64,000 nucleotides of DNA from Oligoflexia bacterium. GTDB taxonomy: Bacteria; Bdellovibrionota_G; JALEGL01. The stretch covers positions 614,261 to 678,260 of the forward strand of contig DAOLES010000001.1 in the NCBI GenBank assembly GCA_035326705.1. Reading direction: 5' to 3'. The notes beneath the pieces are model-generated. The model saw nothing but the letters and a program-made list of their open reading frames with translations. It made no database searches and was not told the origin of the DNA. How positions within the stretch are numbered: position 1 is the first letter of the stretch; each line of letters starts with the position of its first letter. The position numbers were made by a program, and so were the translations under genes. Positions 25,832 to 35,007 of this stretch are shown here, in pieces.

Positions 25832-26293
25832 ATGCATTTTTTTATTATATTTATAATATTGCTTTTTCCTTTTATATCTAGCGCCGGATCGGCAAATGCC
25901 AATCTTCACTGTATCAGTCCAAATAAAACCAATGAGCTTGAAATCCAAGGCAATATTCCTGGAGATTATGCAGAATTTAAACTAGAAATTACTCAAAAAA
26001 AAATAAAGCACATTTTTCTATCTGATTTGGAATCCAATAAAACTTCCAACAACATCTACCTATCAAAAATAACTATAGTCAATTCATTAAAAAACAAAGT
26101 CTGGACGCTTGATATTCTTACAAATGACGGGCATAAAAACTTACAGCTTTTTGCTTTACCAGAAACCGTAGACATTCAATGGTTAAAAAATGACGCTTAC
26201 AAAGCAAAGTTTAAAGCAATGATTATCCGGCATTTTAGTGGAAAACGTCATAAACAAGAACCTTTAGACTGTACCTTAGAACAATATTATTAA
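25832..26293 (+). CDS. Small exported hypothetical protein
   Basis: Not recognised. 153 residues; signal peptide MHFFIIFIILLFPFISSAGS. The mature part is beta-like, with two Cys (near 'LHCISPN' and 'LDCTLEQYY') that could form one disulfide tying both ends. Lies 122 bases after the fusion gene and may be read through from the operon, though nothing else links it. Confidence 0.5.
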   Translation: MHFFIIFIILLFPFISSAGSANANLHCISPNKTNELEIQGNIPGDYAEFKLEITQKKIKHIFLSDLESNKTSNNIYLSKITIVNSLKNKVWTLDILTNDGHKNLQLFALPETVDIQWLKNDAYKAKFKAMIIRHFSGKRHKQEPLDCTLEQYY

Positions 26294-26538
26294 AAAAATT
26301 TATAAATGTATCTTAAAAATGCCTTTAACGTTTAAGCTACCTTTAGCATTGAATTGTGCGATTATAAAACTTTAAACTTTTTGCATATCCAGCAATCAGA
26401 TTATAAACTTTCTTCACTCATTTCCAATCTTAGCTAAATGTAAGTTATTAAAATACATTATTTTTCATGCAATTGTGTTTTTAAGCTCTGAAAAAATTTT
26501 TTGCTAAATAAATAGCTCAAATACATAAAAAATAAACC

Positions 26539-26864
26539 ATGGATATAAAGTTAATAATTACACTTAAAAACTATCGAATTATACATGGATATAAATTCGT
26601 ATTATTGGCTATTTTAATTTTTTTATTGCAGGATGCACCTCAGTTATTGTCAGCCATGATGAAAGTTTAGAACAAGAACATTTATTATGTACATAAAACA
26701 ACAGTGACTTTGAAGCTGTTCCTGTTTTTTCATATACCAATAAAATGAAAACACTCTTAACCGGTTTTGCACTTAATGAAATCGAATTAGCTAAACTATA
26801 TCAACATCCAGAAAATATTATTGATGAAGAAATCACCAATAATAATGCAAAAATTGTCCAATAA
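26539..26864 (+). pseudogene. Broken small lipoprotein gene
   Basis: ATG at 26539 opens a frame with a hydrophobic leader ending 'KFVLLAILIF'. At a run of seven T (26618-26624) the frame is lost. Adding one T restores 'FFIAGCTSVIVSHDESLEQE', a proper lipobox (IAG-C) and mature start. A TAA then interrupts at 26695-26697, after which the same frame continues for about 55 codons ('NNSDFEAVPVFSY...') to TAA at 26862. One frameshift plus one stop make a sequencing error alone unlikely. The product was a lipoprotein of about 108 residues, family unknown. Confidence 0.6.
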
Positions 26865-26913
26865 GCTTTAAGATAGATATTCTAAAAACATTAAAATATT
26901 TATTATTTTAACT

Positions 26914-27831
26914 CTAAAAATCATATGACCAAATAGAACTAAAACGCTGGTCTTGACCTCGAAAAATTTTTAAAAAAGCTTCTTGGATGTGACTTGTTAT
27001 TTTCCCTGAAATCCCAGTTTCAATTTTTCTTCCATCAATAGTTCCAACAGATGCAATTTCTGTTGCAGTGCCCGTTAAAAAAACTTCTTCTGCGCACCAA
27101 AGTTGGTCTAAAGTAATATCTTCACAACGAATAGATATACCGCTTTGTTCAAGATAAGTAATTACAGCATCACGGGTAATTCCTGGCAATATAGAATTAG
27201 TCCTAGGCGTAAAAACAACATTATTCTTTACCATAAATATATTTTGACCCGATGCCTCTGCAACAAAGCCATTATGATCAAGTAAAAGCGCTTCATCAAA
27301 ACCTTGACCGACTGCAAGCCCTTTACTGATAGTATTCATTGCATAGTATCCTGAAATTTTGGCTCGAGTAAAAAGAGAATTAGGTAAGGTTCTAATAATG
27401 GGTGATGTAATTAAAGAAACTGACTTTTTATCTCCCAAATACTTATCCCAAGTCCAATTTAAAATAACCAATCTAGTCGGTGGGTTCGTTCCTAGACTCA
27501 AACCTAGTGGACCACGATCTACAAAAACCGTGGGACGCAAGAAACTTTCAGTAAATTTGTTTGCTTTACATAAATCTATACAATAGTTCATTATCTCTTT
27601 TTTAGAATAAGGTGCCAAAAAACCTAAAATTTTACAACTCAGCAACAAACGGTCTATATGATCTTCTAATCTAAAAACGGTTCGTTCATGCCTATCTTTT
27701 TGATAAACTCGAATACCTTCAAATGCAGACGTACCATACAAAAATGAATGTGAATAAAAACTCAATTGGGCATCTTCACTAGGTATAACTTGACCATCTA
27801 AATGAATAAATTGTCCATATTTTTCAGGCAT
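26914..27831 (-). CDS. ilvE: Branched-chain amino acid aminotransferase
   Basis: 305 residues, class IV PLP aminotransferase, usual length. 'SHSFLYGTSAFEGIRVY', Schiff-base Lys158 in 'RAKISGYYAMNTISK', 'DEALLLDHNGFVAEASGQNI' with Glu192, and 'LTGTATEIASVGTIDGR' match BCAT (IlvE) rather than D-amino acid aminotransferase. It interconverts Leu/Ile/Val and their 2-oxoacids. Its start overlaps the 3' end of the ATP-grasp gene by eight bases, so the two are made together. That pairing is unlike an ordinary ilv operon and suggests the enzyme may supply or modify an amino acid for the ligase (inference). Confidence 0.88.
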   Translation of the reverse strand: MPEKYGQFIHLDGQVIPSEDAQLSFYSHSFLYGTSAFEGIRVYQKDRHERTVFRLEDHIDRLLLSCKILGFLAPYSKKEIMNYCIDLCKANKFTESFLRPTVFVDRGPLGLSLGTNPPTRLVILNWTWDKYLGDKKSVSLITSPIIRTLPNSLFTRAKISGYYAMNTISKGLAVGQGFDEALLLDHNGFVAEASGQNIFMVKNNVVFTPRTNSILPGITRDAVITYLEQSGISIRCEDITLDQLWCAEEVFLTGTATEIASVGTIDGRKIETGISGKITSHIQEAFLKIFRGQDQRFSSIWSYDF

Positions 27832-29095
27832 ATTCTATCTCCAACAGTTTTAAAGCACGATCATGATCTTGCTTTAACATATTGGCATCATGATGAGCAA
27901 ACCAAAATACTGCGGGTATGTTCATCTCAGACACAGTAGGATAAATAAGATCTCCTTGGTTTGGAATACAAACATGCATATCATAACTAGATAAGTGTTT
28001 TATTTTCTGCAAGTTTTTTATTCCTTTAAAAACACCTTTCTTTGTAGAATGCAAAAACAATATAGACATCATTTTTTTATACTTAATTGACTGAGGAATA
28101 TTATTTTTTTCCCCAGAAAACACCTGCAAACATGCCTCTATAGGATTAAAATTGGAGTACTTAGATAACTGCTCAGGAATTTTTGCTCCACAAAATCTGG
28201 CTGCAACTTCTATGAGTTTGGGACCATCATTTGTAACTCTTAATTCTAAATGAACAGGTCCAACTTTAATACCAAGGACAGAACAGACTTGTTTAGCATA
28301 TGATTCTACCTCTTTTGACCAACTAGAAGAGCATTGTAATATATTGTCTGTACAGATATTTTTTTGCTCAAGCATTTTAGACTTAGCTTCGCTCCAAATA
28401 TCTGTAATATAAGTATCTAAACCATCTCCAAAAAGATTGACTGCATATTGATGCCCACCTATATATTCTTCAATAAGAGAGTGCTGTGTATATCTTCCCC
28501 AACAATCAGGAGTATTGACAATTACATCATGTGCTTTTTTTGCTTGATCCATATTTAGACAGGAAAAAACCAAATGAGATCCCCCTCCAGAAGGAGTTTT
28601 TAATATGACTGGAAAAGTGAATTCCTCTAAAACTTCAAATAACACTTCATTTTTATGACATAGCACAGAATTTCCAACTTCAAGCCCAGAGTTTCTTAGT
28701 AATTTTTTCATTTTATATTTATTACGGCAAGCCTCTGCCTTTTTTGGATCATTAGCCGGTAAGTTCATCATAGAAGCAATATAACTTGCAGATTCTACAC
28801 CCACTTCTGAACCTGGTATAACAGCTTGAATTTGAAAATTCATTTTCTTCAGTTTGTTAACAATACTATCAGGATAAGTATCAACGAGCACTTCATCAAA
28901 TAAAGTATGCCGTCTACCCTTTAATATATCATCCGCATACGGAATAAATATTTTCATTTCACCTTTGATACAAGCTTGAGGTAGTGTTATTACAGCAATA
29001 ACCATTAAACCTTTTTCTTTGGCTATTTTGACTAACGTGTATCCAGTGGAAACAGGATCAACAATAACAATTGCTTTTTTTTTATATTTTTTCAT
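27824..29095 (-). CDS. ATP-grasp enzyme, L-amino-acid ligase (BacD)-like
   Basis: 423 residues. N-terminal Rossmann-like domain (about 1-105), ATP-grasp domain with 'NKYKMKKLLRNSGLEV', 'FPVILKTPSGGGSHLVF' (nucleotide loop), 'IEEYIGGHQYAVNLF' and 'LELRVTNDGPKLIEVAARFC' (metal/phosphate-binding Glu and Arg). 'VIPGSEVGVESASYIASMMN' with 'PANDPKKAEACRNK' is the pattern of L-amino-acid ligases such as BacD (bacilysin dipeptide ligase). Predicted to form a dipeptide or similar amide using ATP. First gene of a two-gene unit with the aminotransferase. In bacilysin synthesis a ligase also works with an aminotransferase, but that link here is analogy only. Confidence 0.8.
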   Translation of the reverse strand: MKKYKKKAIVIVDPVSTGYTLVKIAKEKGLMVIAVITLPQACIKGEMKIFIPYADDILKGRRHTLFDEVLVDTYPDSIVNKLKKMNFQIQAVIPGSEVGVESASYIASMMNLPANDPKKAEACRNKYKMKKLLRNSGLEVGNSVLCHKNEVLFEVLEEFTFPVILKTPSGGGSHLVFSCLNMDQAKKAHDVIVNTPDCWGRYTQHSLIEEYIGGHQYAVNLFGDGLDTYITDIWSEAKSKMLEQKNICTDNILQCSSSWSKEVESYAKQVCSVLGIKVGPVHLELRVTNDGPKLIEVAARFCGAKIPEQLSKYSNFNPIEACLQVFSGEKNNIPQSIKYKKMMSILFLHSTKKGVFKGIKNLQKIKHLSSYDMHVCIPNQGDLIYPTVSEMNIPAVFWFAHHDANMLKQDHDRALKLLEIEYA

Positions 29096-29274
29096 TACTA
29101 AAAACTGTAAAAATTTTAACCTGTATATCTAAATTTCAATATTAAATAATTCTTATATAATTTGAGTATCAAGTCTATTTGCGACCTTTTTTCCACATAT
29201 ACACTACAATAAAATAGCTAACCACTTGATTTTCATGGTTCAAATTTGGTGCAAAAATTGCTATAAGACACAAT

Positions 29275-30444
29275 ATGTTATTTAATTTAGGGGAAAATCT
29301 CATACGTAATATTTGTGTTTTTTGTTTATTATTCTTTGTTCAAACTAGGGCCCAAGACCTTTTTCCAAGAAAAGATAAAGCCAGAGAAAACATAGGAAGG
29401 TTTTTTACAAATGTTGATGAACGAACGGTATGGGATATATATAGGGAAAACATTTATTATCAATCACTGGATGAAGTTGATTTTTCTAAGTTAAACATTA
29501 ATGGACCAAACCCAATTCCTAGAGATTTAGCTCACAATCTTAAGTCTTACCCTCTTAGAGACTCTCAAAAACTAATCTCTCAGCTAAAACAGGGCTTAGA
29601 ATCTTTAGGGTTAGATGAACAAGATGTCCCTAATATGTCTGCAAAGGAAGCTATAGAAAATAGTATTAAACTTTCTGACAGTCTCTTGGAAATGTATCCA
29701 AACAACTTTGACCCAGAAGATGAAGCTCAGTTAGCTCTCTTTTTAAGCAAAGGCCTAGATGAAATTGATTACTATACAAGAAGCATAGAAGAAAAAGTTG
29801 AAAACGGGAAAGGTGATTGTGATGATTTTACCAATTTAACGCTGGCCGCATTTCGTTGGTTCAAAAGTTTAAATCCGCAATTAAGTAATATATATGTGAG
29901 CGATCAAGAATGTGGTGGAACCATGGTTGGACATGCTTACAATGGTTTTATTTTTCTATTCCAAGATTCCATTGTAGTCTCTTTCCTTGATGCTTGGCTT
30001 TTAAATAAAGGCGAGTCGATGTATGGAGCGCGTGGGACAGGTGAGCACGTATCAGATGATGACTTTCAGTTTAAGCTTGATTTTTATACTTCTTTGAATA
30101 GTACGCATGGAAAGCACTATTTTCTTAAGCAAAAGCTAGCAAACACACAAAACCAAAACATTAGAAAAGAAGTGCTCATACAGCTCATTGAAATTGCAGG
30201 CTACCGTGAGCGATCAGAAGAACTTATCAATTTAATTAACCTATTCAATCAAGAAGAGATGAACAAACTTGAACATTTAAAAGAAAAAGAAATCAATGTG
30301 TATCATAAGTGGCGTTATTTAATTGATTTAGAACCAGTGATTTCAAAAAACTTGGCGGCTCAGTATATTGAAAACTTTCCTGAAAACAAATTTGAAATCG
30401 CATACATATATGAAATATATCCAGAATTAAAAAGTGATCAGTAA
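29275..30444 (+). CDS. Exported transglutaminase-like protein
   Basis: 389 residues with a signal peptide ending near TRAQ (residue 27). A transglutaminase/papain-like core is visible: Cys182 in 'GKGDCDDFTNLTLAAFRWF', His220 in 'MVGHAYNGFIF' and Asp239 in 'FLDAWLL', the Cys-His-Asp order of that superfamily. Helical regions flank the core. Bacterial members are mostly peptidases acting on envelope or secreted proteins. Located in the periplasm or outside (inference from the leader). Followed after 123 bases by another exported protein on the same strand. Confidence 0.65.
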   Translation: MLFNLGENLIRNICVFCLLFFVQTRAQDLFPRKDKARENIGRFFTNVDERTVWDIYRENIYYQSLDEVDFSKLNINGPNPIPRDLAHNLKSYPLRDSQKLISQLKQGLESLGLDEQDVPNMSAKEAIENSIKLSDSLLEMYPNNFDPEDEAQLALFLSKGLDEIDYYTRSIEEKVENGKGDCDDFTNLTLAAFRWFKSLNPQLSNIYVSDQECGGTMVGHAYNGFIFLFQDSIVVSFLDAWLLNKGESMYGARGTGEHVSDDDFQFKLDFYTSLNSTHGKHYFLKQKLANTQNQNIRKEVLIQLIEIAGYRERSEELINLINLFNQEEMNKLEHLKEKEINVYHKWRYLIDLEPVISKNLAAQYIENFPENKFEIAYIYEIYPELKSDQ

Positions 30445-30567
30445 TTGATGATGTTAGAAAGAACAATTAAATTATTAGTTAAACACAAGTCTATTACTTT
30501 TTTATAAGGTCTATGTTTTTTCTTTAACTGTGATATACGTTTAAGTAATTTATTTTTGGGGGATTAT

Positions 30568-31368
30568 ATGAAAATAAAATTATTTCTATTGGTTTTTATC
30601 TTTTACTTAGTTCGTGACTTATCACAAGCTCAAGAAAGAGGCCTTATGAGTTCAAGCCATACAGTTTACCAAGAAATGACAAAGTCTAACTTAATAAATA
30701 ATGAGGAAAAACAAAAAATCATTTGCAACTATGCTTCTTTATATCAGGTTAATCCATTAGGAATTGTTGCTATTCTATGGAAACAGGCAGAGTTTCAAGA
30801 TGAAGCTGAGTTGGTCATGTCTGACTTAGCAAAGTTACATGCACTAAATCAATCTAGCAATAATGAAATGATAGAACTTTATAAGCAAACCAAGCTAATA
30901 GACATTGAATATGAATCACATGGCCTAATGATACCAAGTAGAAACTCTTTTGATGGTATCATTTTTAATTCTATTGGTGCTTCTGAAATAAAAATATATA
31001 TTGCCATGCGCATGGTAGAAACAAAATGGTTTCAAAATGCAGAAAAATACCTTAATGAAGCCAATGATCCTGACCCACTGTTAATTGTTAATGCTCTGAG
31101 AACTTTTGAAGGTAGTGTTGAGTTTATTGCTGCTGCGTTATACTGGATGAAAACTACCTATGCAAATTTAACAAAAATTAAAGATGTAACTCAAAATCTA
31201 GGTATGGTTTGGCAACTTCATAAAACAGGAAACTTTAATGCTATAGCAATGAGAAGAAGAACCCATGAGCTATCAGGAAACCCATTACCTATTAGAGTTT
31301 CTTCAAATGGACATATCCCAAAAGAAATTCTTAATGCTTTTGACTGTTCATTATTTGAAGAACAATAA
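30568..31368 (+). CDS. Exported hypothetical protein
   Basis: Not recognised. 266 residues from ATG 30568, chosen because GGGGGA lies four bases before it and it begins a signal peptide (MKIKLFLLVFIFYLVRDLSQ, cleavage at AQ). The mature protein is mainly helical. The stretch 'IICNYASLYQVNPLGIVAIL' is loosely reminiscent of the start of lytic transglycosylase domains, but no convincing catalytic Glu context was found, so no function is given. Confidence 0.55.
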   Translation: MKIKLFLLVFIFYLVRDLSQAQERGLMSSSHTVYQEMTKSNLINNEEKQKIICNYASLYQVNPLGIVAILWKQAEFQDEAELVMSDLAKLHALNQSSNNEMIELYKQTKLIDIEYESHGLMIPSRNSFDGIIFNSIGASEIKIYIAMRMVETKWFQNAEKYLNEANDPDPLLIVNALRTFEGSVEFIAAALYWMKTTYANLTKIKDVTQNLGMVWQLHKTGNFNAIAMRRRTHELSGNPLPIRVSSNGHIPKEILNAFDCSLFEEQ

Positions 31369-31387
31369 ATAACTTTCTATTGCTATT

Positions 31388-32059
31388 TTAATTTTTAATT
31401 TCAGTAAACGTATTTTTATTGGTTTCACTTGCATTAAAATCAATTTGTTCATCACTACCCATAGCTTGCAAACTTCCCCGGATTGTTTTTAAGCTATTAT
31501 TGTTAAATTGTGTAATCATAATGATTCTGAACACTTGCTCAGCATAATCCTGATCAATAACATAGCCTTTATTGATGGGAAGACGATACGGACTGTCACT
31601 TTCTAAATAGTAGAAATACAAATTTCCGCTTGTGTCACCAGACTCAGGCATCCAAAATCTTTGTTCCCAACCATATTTTTCAGGCGTTTGCAACTGCTCT
31701 ATAGTAGACATGCCTGCTAAGCCTTGAGCATAAGCCTTATAACAAATATGTTGTTTATCGTTATTTTCTAAGTGATCATTGCACGCATTTGAACTAGAAT
31801 AAACCCCACATACTGGAAATAAAGAAGATTGTTTAAACTTACTCTGAGTTTCATCAATTTGATTAATCAAAAATTTTAACGGCAAATCTGAAGGGCATTT
31901 AAAGTCAAATAAGTTTGAATTTTCTATATCACTTTCTGAAATATACAACGCTAAACTGTCATTGGGGATACGTGCCCCAAAGCTTATTGTTAAATCCTGC
32001 GCAAAAACAGCAAATGAACAAACAAAACCAATAACCAATGATAATTTGAAACACTTCAT
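31388..32059 (-). CDS. Exported hypothetical protein with cysteines
   Basis: Not recognised. 223 residues from the ATG at 32059 (MKCFKLSLVIGFVCSFAVFA signal peptide); the frame has an earlier TTG at 32098 that would only lengthen the leader. Four or more Cys in the mature part ('FKCPSDL', 'PVCGVYSSSNACNDH', 'HICYKAYAQG') indicate disulfides. The Cys-plus-'AYAQGLAGM' pattern is loosely like the six-Cys protein at 4293-4856. Confidence 0.55.
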   Translation of the reverse strand: MKCFKLSLVIGFVCSFAVFAQDLTISFGARIPNDSLALYISESDIENSNLFDFKCPSDLPLKFLINQIDETQSKFKQSSLFPVCGVYSSSNACNDHLENNDKQHICYKAYAQGLAGMSTIEQLQTPEKYGWEQRFWMPESGDTSGNLYFYYLESDSPYRLPINKGYVIDQDYAEQVFRIIMITQFNNNSLKTIRGSLQAMGSDEQIDFNASETNKNTFTEIKN

Positions 32060-32241
32060 AATGCTTTGCGTAATACTTGTAAAATAACGAATTGTCAAGG
32101 TATGTCATGGCCCATTTAAGTCTTTATCAACTGTATAAAAGTGTTTACTGTACTGACCATGAACGTAATAACTTTCATAATATGAAAAACAATTTTAAAG
32201 AAATAGCTTACAACGTAAACCTATGTTAGGCAACCTAAATT

Positions 32242-33468
32242 GTGTGGACAAAAATTAAATTACACCTGCCTTTCTTAATGTTTGGTACTTTGTTTACCTT
32301 TGGCTCTAGCTTTGGACAGACCTTTTTTATCTCACTTTTTATTCCATCTTTCACACAAAGCTTTGAAATCAGCGCTAGCACATTTGCAAATTATTATGGC
32401 TTGATTACCCTTGCCAGTGCCACTTTATTGCCAAAGCTAGGTCGTTATATAGATGAATGGGATCTTTTACATTATGCCACTGCTGTTGTTGTTGCTTTAG
32501 CATCAGGAATCATTTTACTGACTCAAAGTTACCATTATATACCATTTATTTTAGGTTTATTTTTAATACGTATGTCAGGTCAGGGGCTTATGAGTCATGT
32601 AGCTGTTACTGCCAGTTCACGATATTTTCAAAAAAACCGCGGTAAAGCCCTTTCTTTTGTCCTCAGTGGTCATCCAATTGGAGAGGCTCTGCTTCCCATA
32701 ACCATGGTTTATTTAACCTTGCAGTTCGGTTGGAGACCCGCGTACTTAGCAGCCGCAGGATTTCTTTTGTTTATTTTATTACCCACTGCTTGGTCTTTGG
32801 TTAAATCTGCCCCTGATTTTAGAAAACTAAAGTCGGATATTCAAGAACCTATAAAACAAAACCAACCGCAAACAAATCCAAGCTCAAAGCAAACCATAAC
32901 AAAAAGCTTTTTGCTTGCTATCTTACCATCCTATATTGCTGTTCCTATGTTTATTACCGCTTTATTATTCCATCAAAGCTTCATTGCTAAAAAGCTTGGT
33001 GTCAGCTTAAGCTTTTTTGCCAGCTGCCTAAGCCTATTTGCTATTTTTCAAATCATAGCAAACGTTTTAGTTGGAATGCTGATTGACAAATTTAGTGCAA
33101 AATCTATTTATACGGCCCATTTGCTTCCACTCATGTTAGCGCCTACCTGTCTTCTTCTGAGTAACAGTACCTTTTCCATTATAATGTACTTTATATTTTT
33201 GGGTATATCAGCTGGCTATGCCAGCAATGTAAAAATGGCTTTTGTTGCTGAGTTGGTTCCATTAAACCAATTGGGTAAACTTAAAAGCATGGCTGTTTCT
33301 GCCATGGTATTTTCAACCTCAATTGGTCCGGTTTTGTTTGCTCAAGTTTTCCGTATTTCAAAAAGTTACAATACCAACTATCTTGTTGTCATTTGTTATT
33401 GTTTAATCTCAGGTATTTTAGCACTGAGCCAAATCTCTAAAACCCAGGTATTTACTCCCAAGCTATAA
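32242..33468 (+). CDS. Major facilitator superfamily transporter
   Basis: 408 residues with about twelve hydrophobic helices in two halves, separated by a polar loop near residues 192-222 ('KSDIQEPIKQNQPQTNPSSK'). The first half has 'LIRMSGQGLMSHVAVTASSR' followed by 'YFQKNRGKALSFVLSGHPIG', the pattern of MFS members near the oxalate/monocarboxylate group. Inner-membrane carrier; substrate unknown. The start is GTG at 32242; no in-frame ATG precedes the first helix. Transcribed alone. Confidence 0.85.
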   Translation: MWTKIKLHLPFLMFGTLFTFGSSFGQTFFISLFIPSFTQSFEISASTFANYYGLITLASATLLPKLGRYIDEWDLLHYATAVVVALASGIILLTQSYHYIPFILGLFLIRMSGQGLMSHVAVTASSRYFQKNRGKALSFVLSGHPIGEALLPITMVYLTLQFGWRPAYLAAAGFLLFILLPTAWSLVKSAPDFRKLKSDIQEPIKQNQPQTNPSSKQTITKSFLLAILPSYIAVPMFITALLFHQSFIAKKLGVSLSFFASCLSLFAIFQIIANVLVGMLIDKFSAKSIYTAHLLPLMLAPTCLLLSNSTFSIIMYFIFLGISAGYASNVKMAFVAELVPLNQLGKLKSMAVSAMVFSTSIGPVLFAQVFRISKSYNTNYLVVICYCLISGILALSQISKTQVFTPKL

Positions 33469-33560
33469 TAAGAACAATGAACCGTTATGCCTGTCCATAT
33501 TTTAAATAATTGTTTATGTGTTTTCTCATCACTTTGTTAATCTGATTTTAAAGTTATTTT

Positions 33561-34505
33561 TTATCGATCCCAAGTTTTTGACAGTGTCACTCCAAGCAGT
33601 CTGGTTAAAGCCCTATTACGTGCAGGTCCCATTAAAGTTTGATCGGTATAAACTATACTCACTCCCCAATCATTGCTAAGTAAATACTGTAAACTCAATG
33701 AAGTGTTCCAAACCAATTGGTGCTCAGTTGTAGTGCCATTAATCTGAACTCCACTTTCATAGATGGGTGTTAGTTCTACACCTAATCGCATGCCTGAATC
33801 CCATAGTTTTGCACCGCCACCCATATTTGAGCTAAAACCAAATCCTGGATTAACAAACTCATTCTGCTCACCACTCTTAAACCTTCTAGCTAGAGAGTAA
33901 TGCAACTCTGAACCAAGACTAGCATCAAAAAAACTCCAACTTTTTGCAAAAAGAAACCCAGTAGATAGCCTATAAAACCCCTGACTTAGCGCATCTGAAA
34001 ATAAGGCATTGTTAGAATCATACACCGATTTTCCTAAAGGGACTGTAAGATTGGCAAAAACAAAGCCTTTGGGTTTCCACTTTGAATAACGGTAAAGTGG
34101 CATAAATTCCCAGCCCCCACCTAAAACTAAATCCCCTAGACCAAACTCAATTTCTTTGGAGCCTATAACTTGTCTGTATTGATAAATTAAGGGGAGTAGG
34201 AATCTGACTTGCCATCGATCGTGCACAATTCTTCCGCCTTCAATCACACTTGTGTTTCTAAGATCAATATCATCTGAATAACGTGGATAGTATCTTCCAT
34301 CAGGAGATGCATCCATAACAACAGCAGAGTGCGAAAAATGAAACCTAAAAACAGACTTTTCATCCCCAGTTATAAGAGAAATGGAGGAACCATTGCCTCC
34401 ACAACAAGGCGCAGCAAGTAGACGTGAAGATGTCCAAAGACAAGAGGTTAAAATCAGGTAAATGGTAAAAAATCTTTGGTAATTATCGAATTTCAATCTT
34501 TTCAT
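33561..34505 (-). CDS. Outer-membrane beta-barrel protein
   Basis: About 314 residues from Met at 34505 (MKRLKFDNYQRFFTIYLILT signal peptide, cleavage near LLAA); an ATG three codons earlier is also possible. The mature N-terminus carries a Cys pair ('APCCGGNGSS'). The rest alternates hydrophobic and polar residues in strands ending in aromatic residues ('RWQVRFLLPLIYQYR', 'FVFANLTVPLGKSVYD', 'LVWNTSLSLQYLLSNDWG'), typical of porin-like barrels. Third gene of an operon with a redoxin and a FixH-like lipoprotein; its start overlaps the lipoprotein gene. The N-terminal Cys pair may bind metal or be a redox partner of the redoxin (speculative). Confidence 0.7.
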   Translation of the reverse strand: MKRLKFDNYQRFFTIYLILTSCLWTSSRLLAAPCCGGNGSSISLITGDEKSVFRFHFSHSAVVMDASPDGRYYPRYSDDIDLRNTSVIEGGRIVHDRWQVRFLLPLIYQYRQVIGSKEIEFGLGDLVLGGGWEFMPLYRYSKWKPKGFVFANLTVPLGKSVYDSNNALFSDALSQGFYRLSTGFLFAKSWSFFDASLGSELHYSLARRFKSGEQNEFVNPGFGFSSNMGGGAKLWDSGMRLGVELTPIYESGVQINGTTTEHQLVWNTSLSLQYLLSNDWGVSIVYTDQTLMGPARNRALTRLLGVTLSKTWDR

Positions 34506-35007
34506 AAACAACATCAAGCCAGTGATGATCGGCAGGTTTAAGTGAGGTACTCTCACAGGCATCTCTACTTTCCAACAAGCCAAGGTACAGGTCCCATTCA
34601 CCCTTCATAGGGATAATAATATTTTTAAATTCAAAATTTCCGTCCGAAACCTCAGAAAATTCTGGAGCTTTTGCCAAACCATGACCCATAGAGCGCATAT
34701 ACAGAAACAGACATACTTCCCCTTCCGGGTTCACCAAGTCATCCGGCTCATCTTTAGGATGAACCTGAATCTTAGCAGTAATTTTTTGATACGGTTTTAA
34801 AAAAGGTGACCAGTCAAGGCTAAGACACATGTTCTCTTTAGCCAAGTAAAAAGAACAAGGTTCCTGGCGCATACTTGCTTGGCTATCTCTTACCGGGGTA
34901 TCTTTCACTGTGGGTGGGCTTTGTTGATTAAAAATTGGCGATTGTTGACAAGCGCTGCATATTAGTAAAACAATAAACAATAACCCATACTGTACTTTTT
35001 GTCTCAT
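34483..35007 (-). CDS. Lipoprotein with FixH/YtkA-like domain
   Basis: 174 residues; lipobox ICSA-C, lipidated Cys20. The mature domain reads 'GEVCLFLYMRSMGHGLAKAP' then 'FEFKNIIIPMKGEWDLYLGL', which resembles the FixH/YtkA-like beta-sandwich (M-x-x-M-G-H-G, later G-x-W). Met and His residues in this motif could bind copper. It overlaps the redoxin gene by four bases (ATGA) and the barrel gene downstream. Periplasmic-face lipoprotein by prediction; copper handling is inference. Confidence 0.65.
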   Translation of the reverse strand: MRQKVQYGLLFIVLLICSACQQSPIFNQQSPPTVKDTPVRDSQASMRQEPCSFYLAKENMCLSLDWSPFLKPYQKITAKIQVHPKDEPDDLVNPEGEVCLFLYMRSMGHGLAKAPEFSEVSDGNFEFKNIIIPMKGEWDLYLGLLESRDACESTSLKPADHHWLDVVYEKIEIR

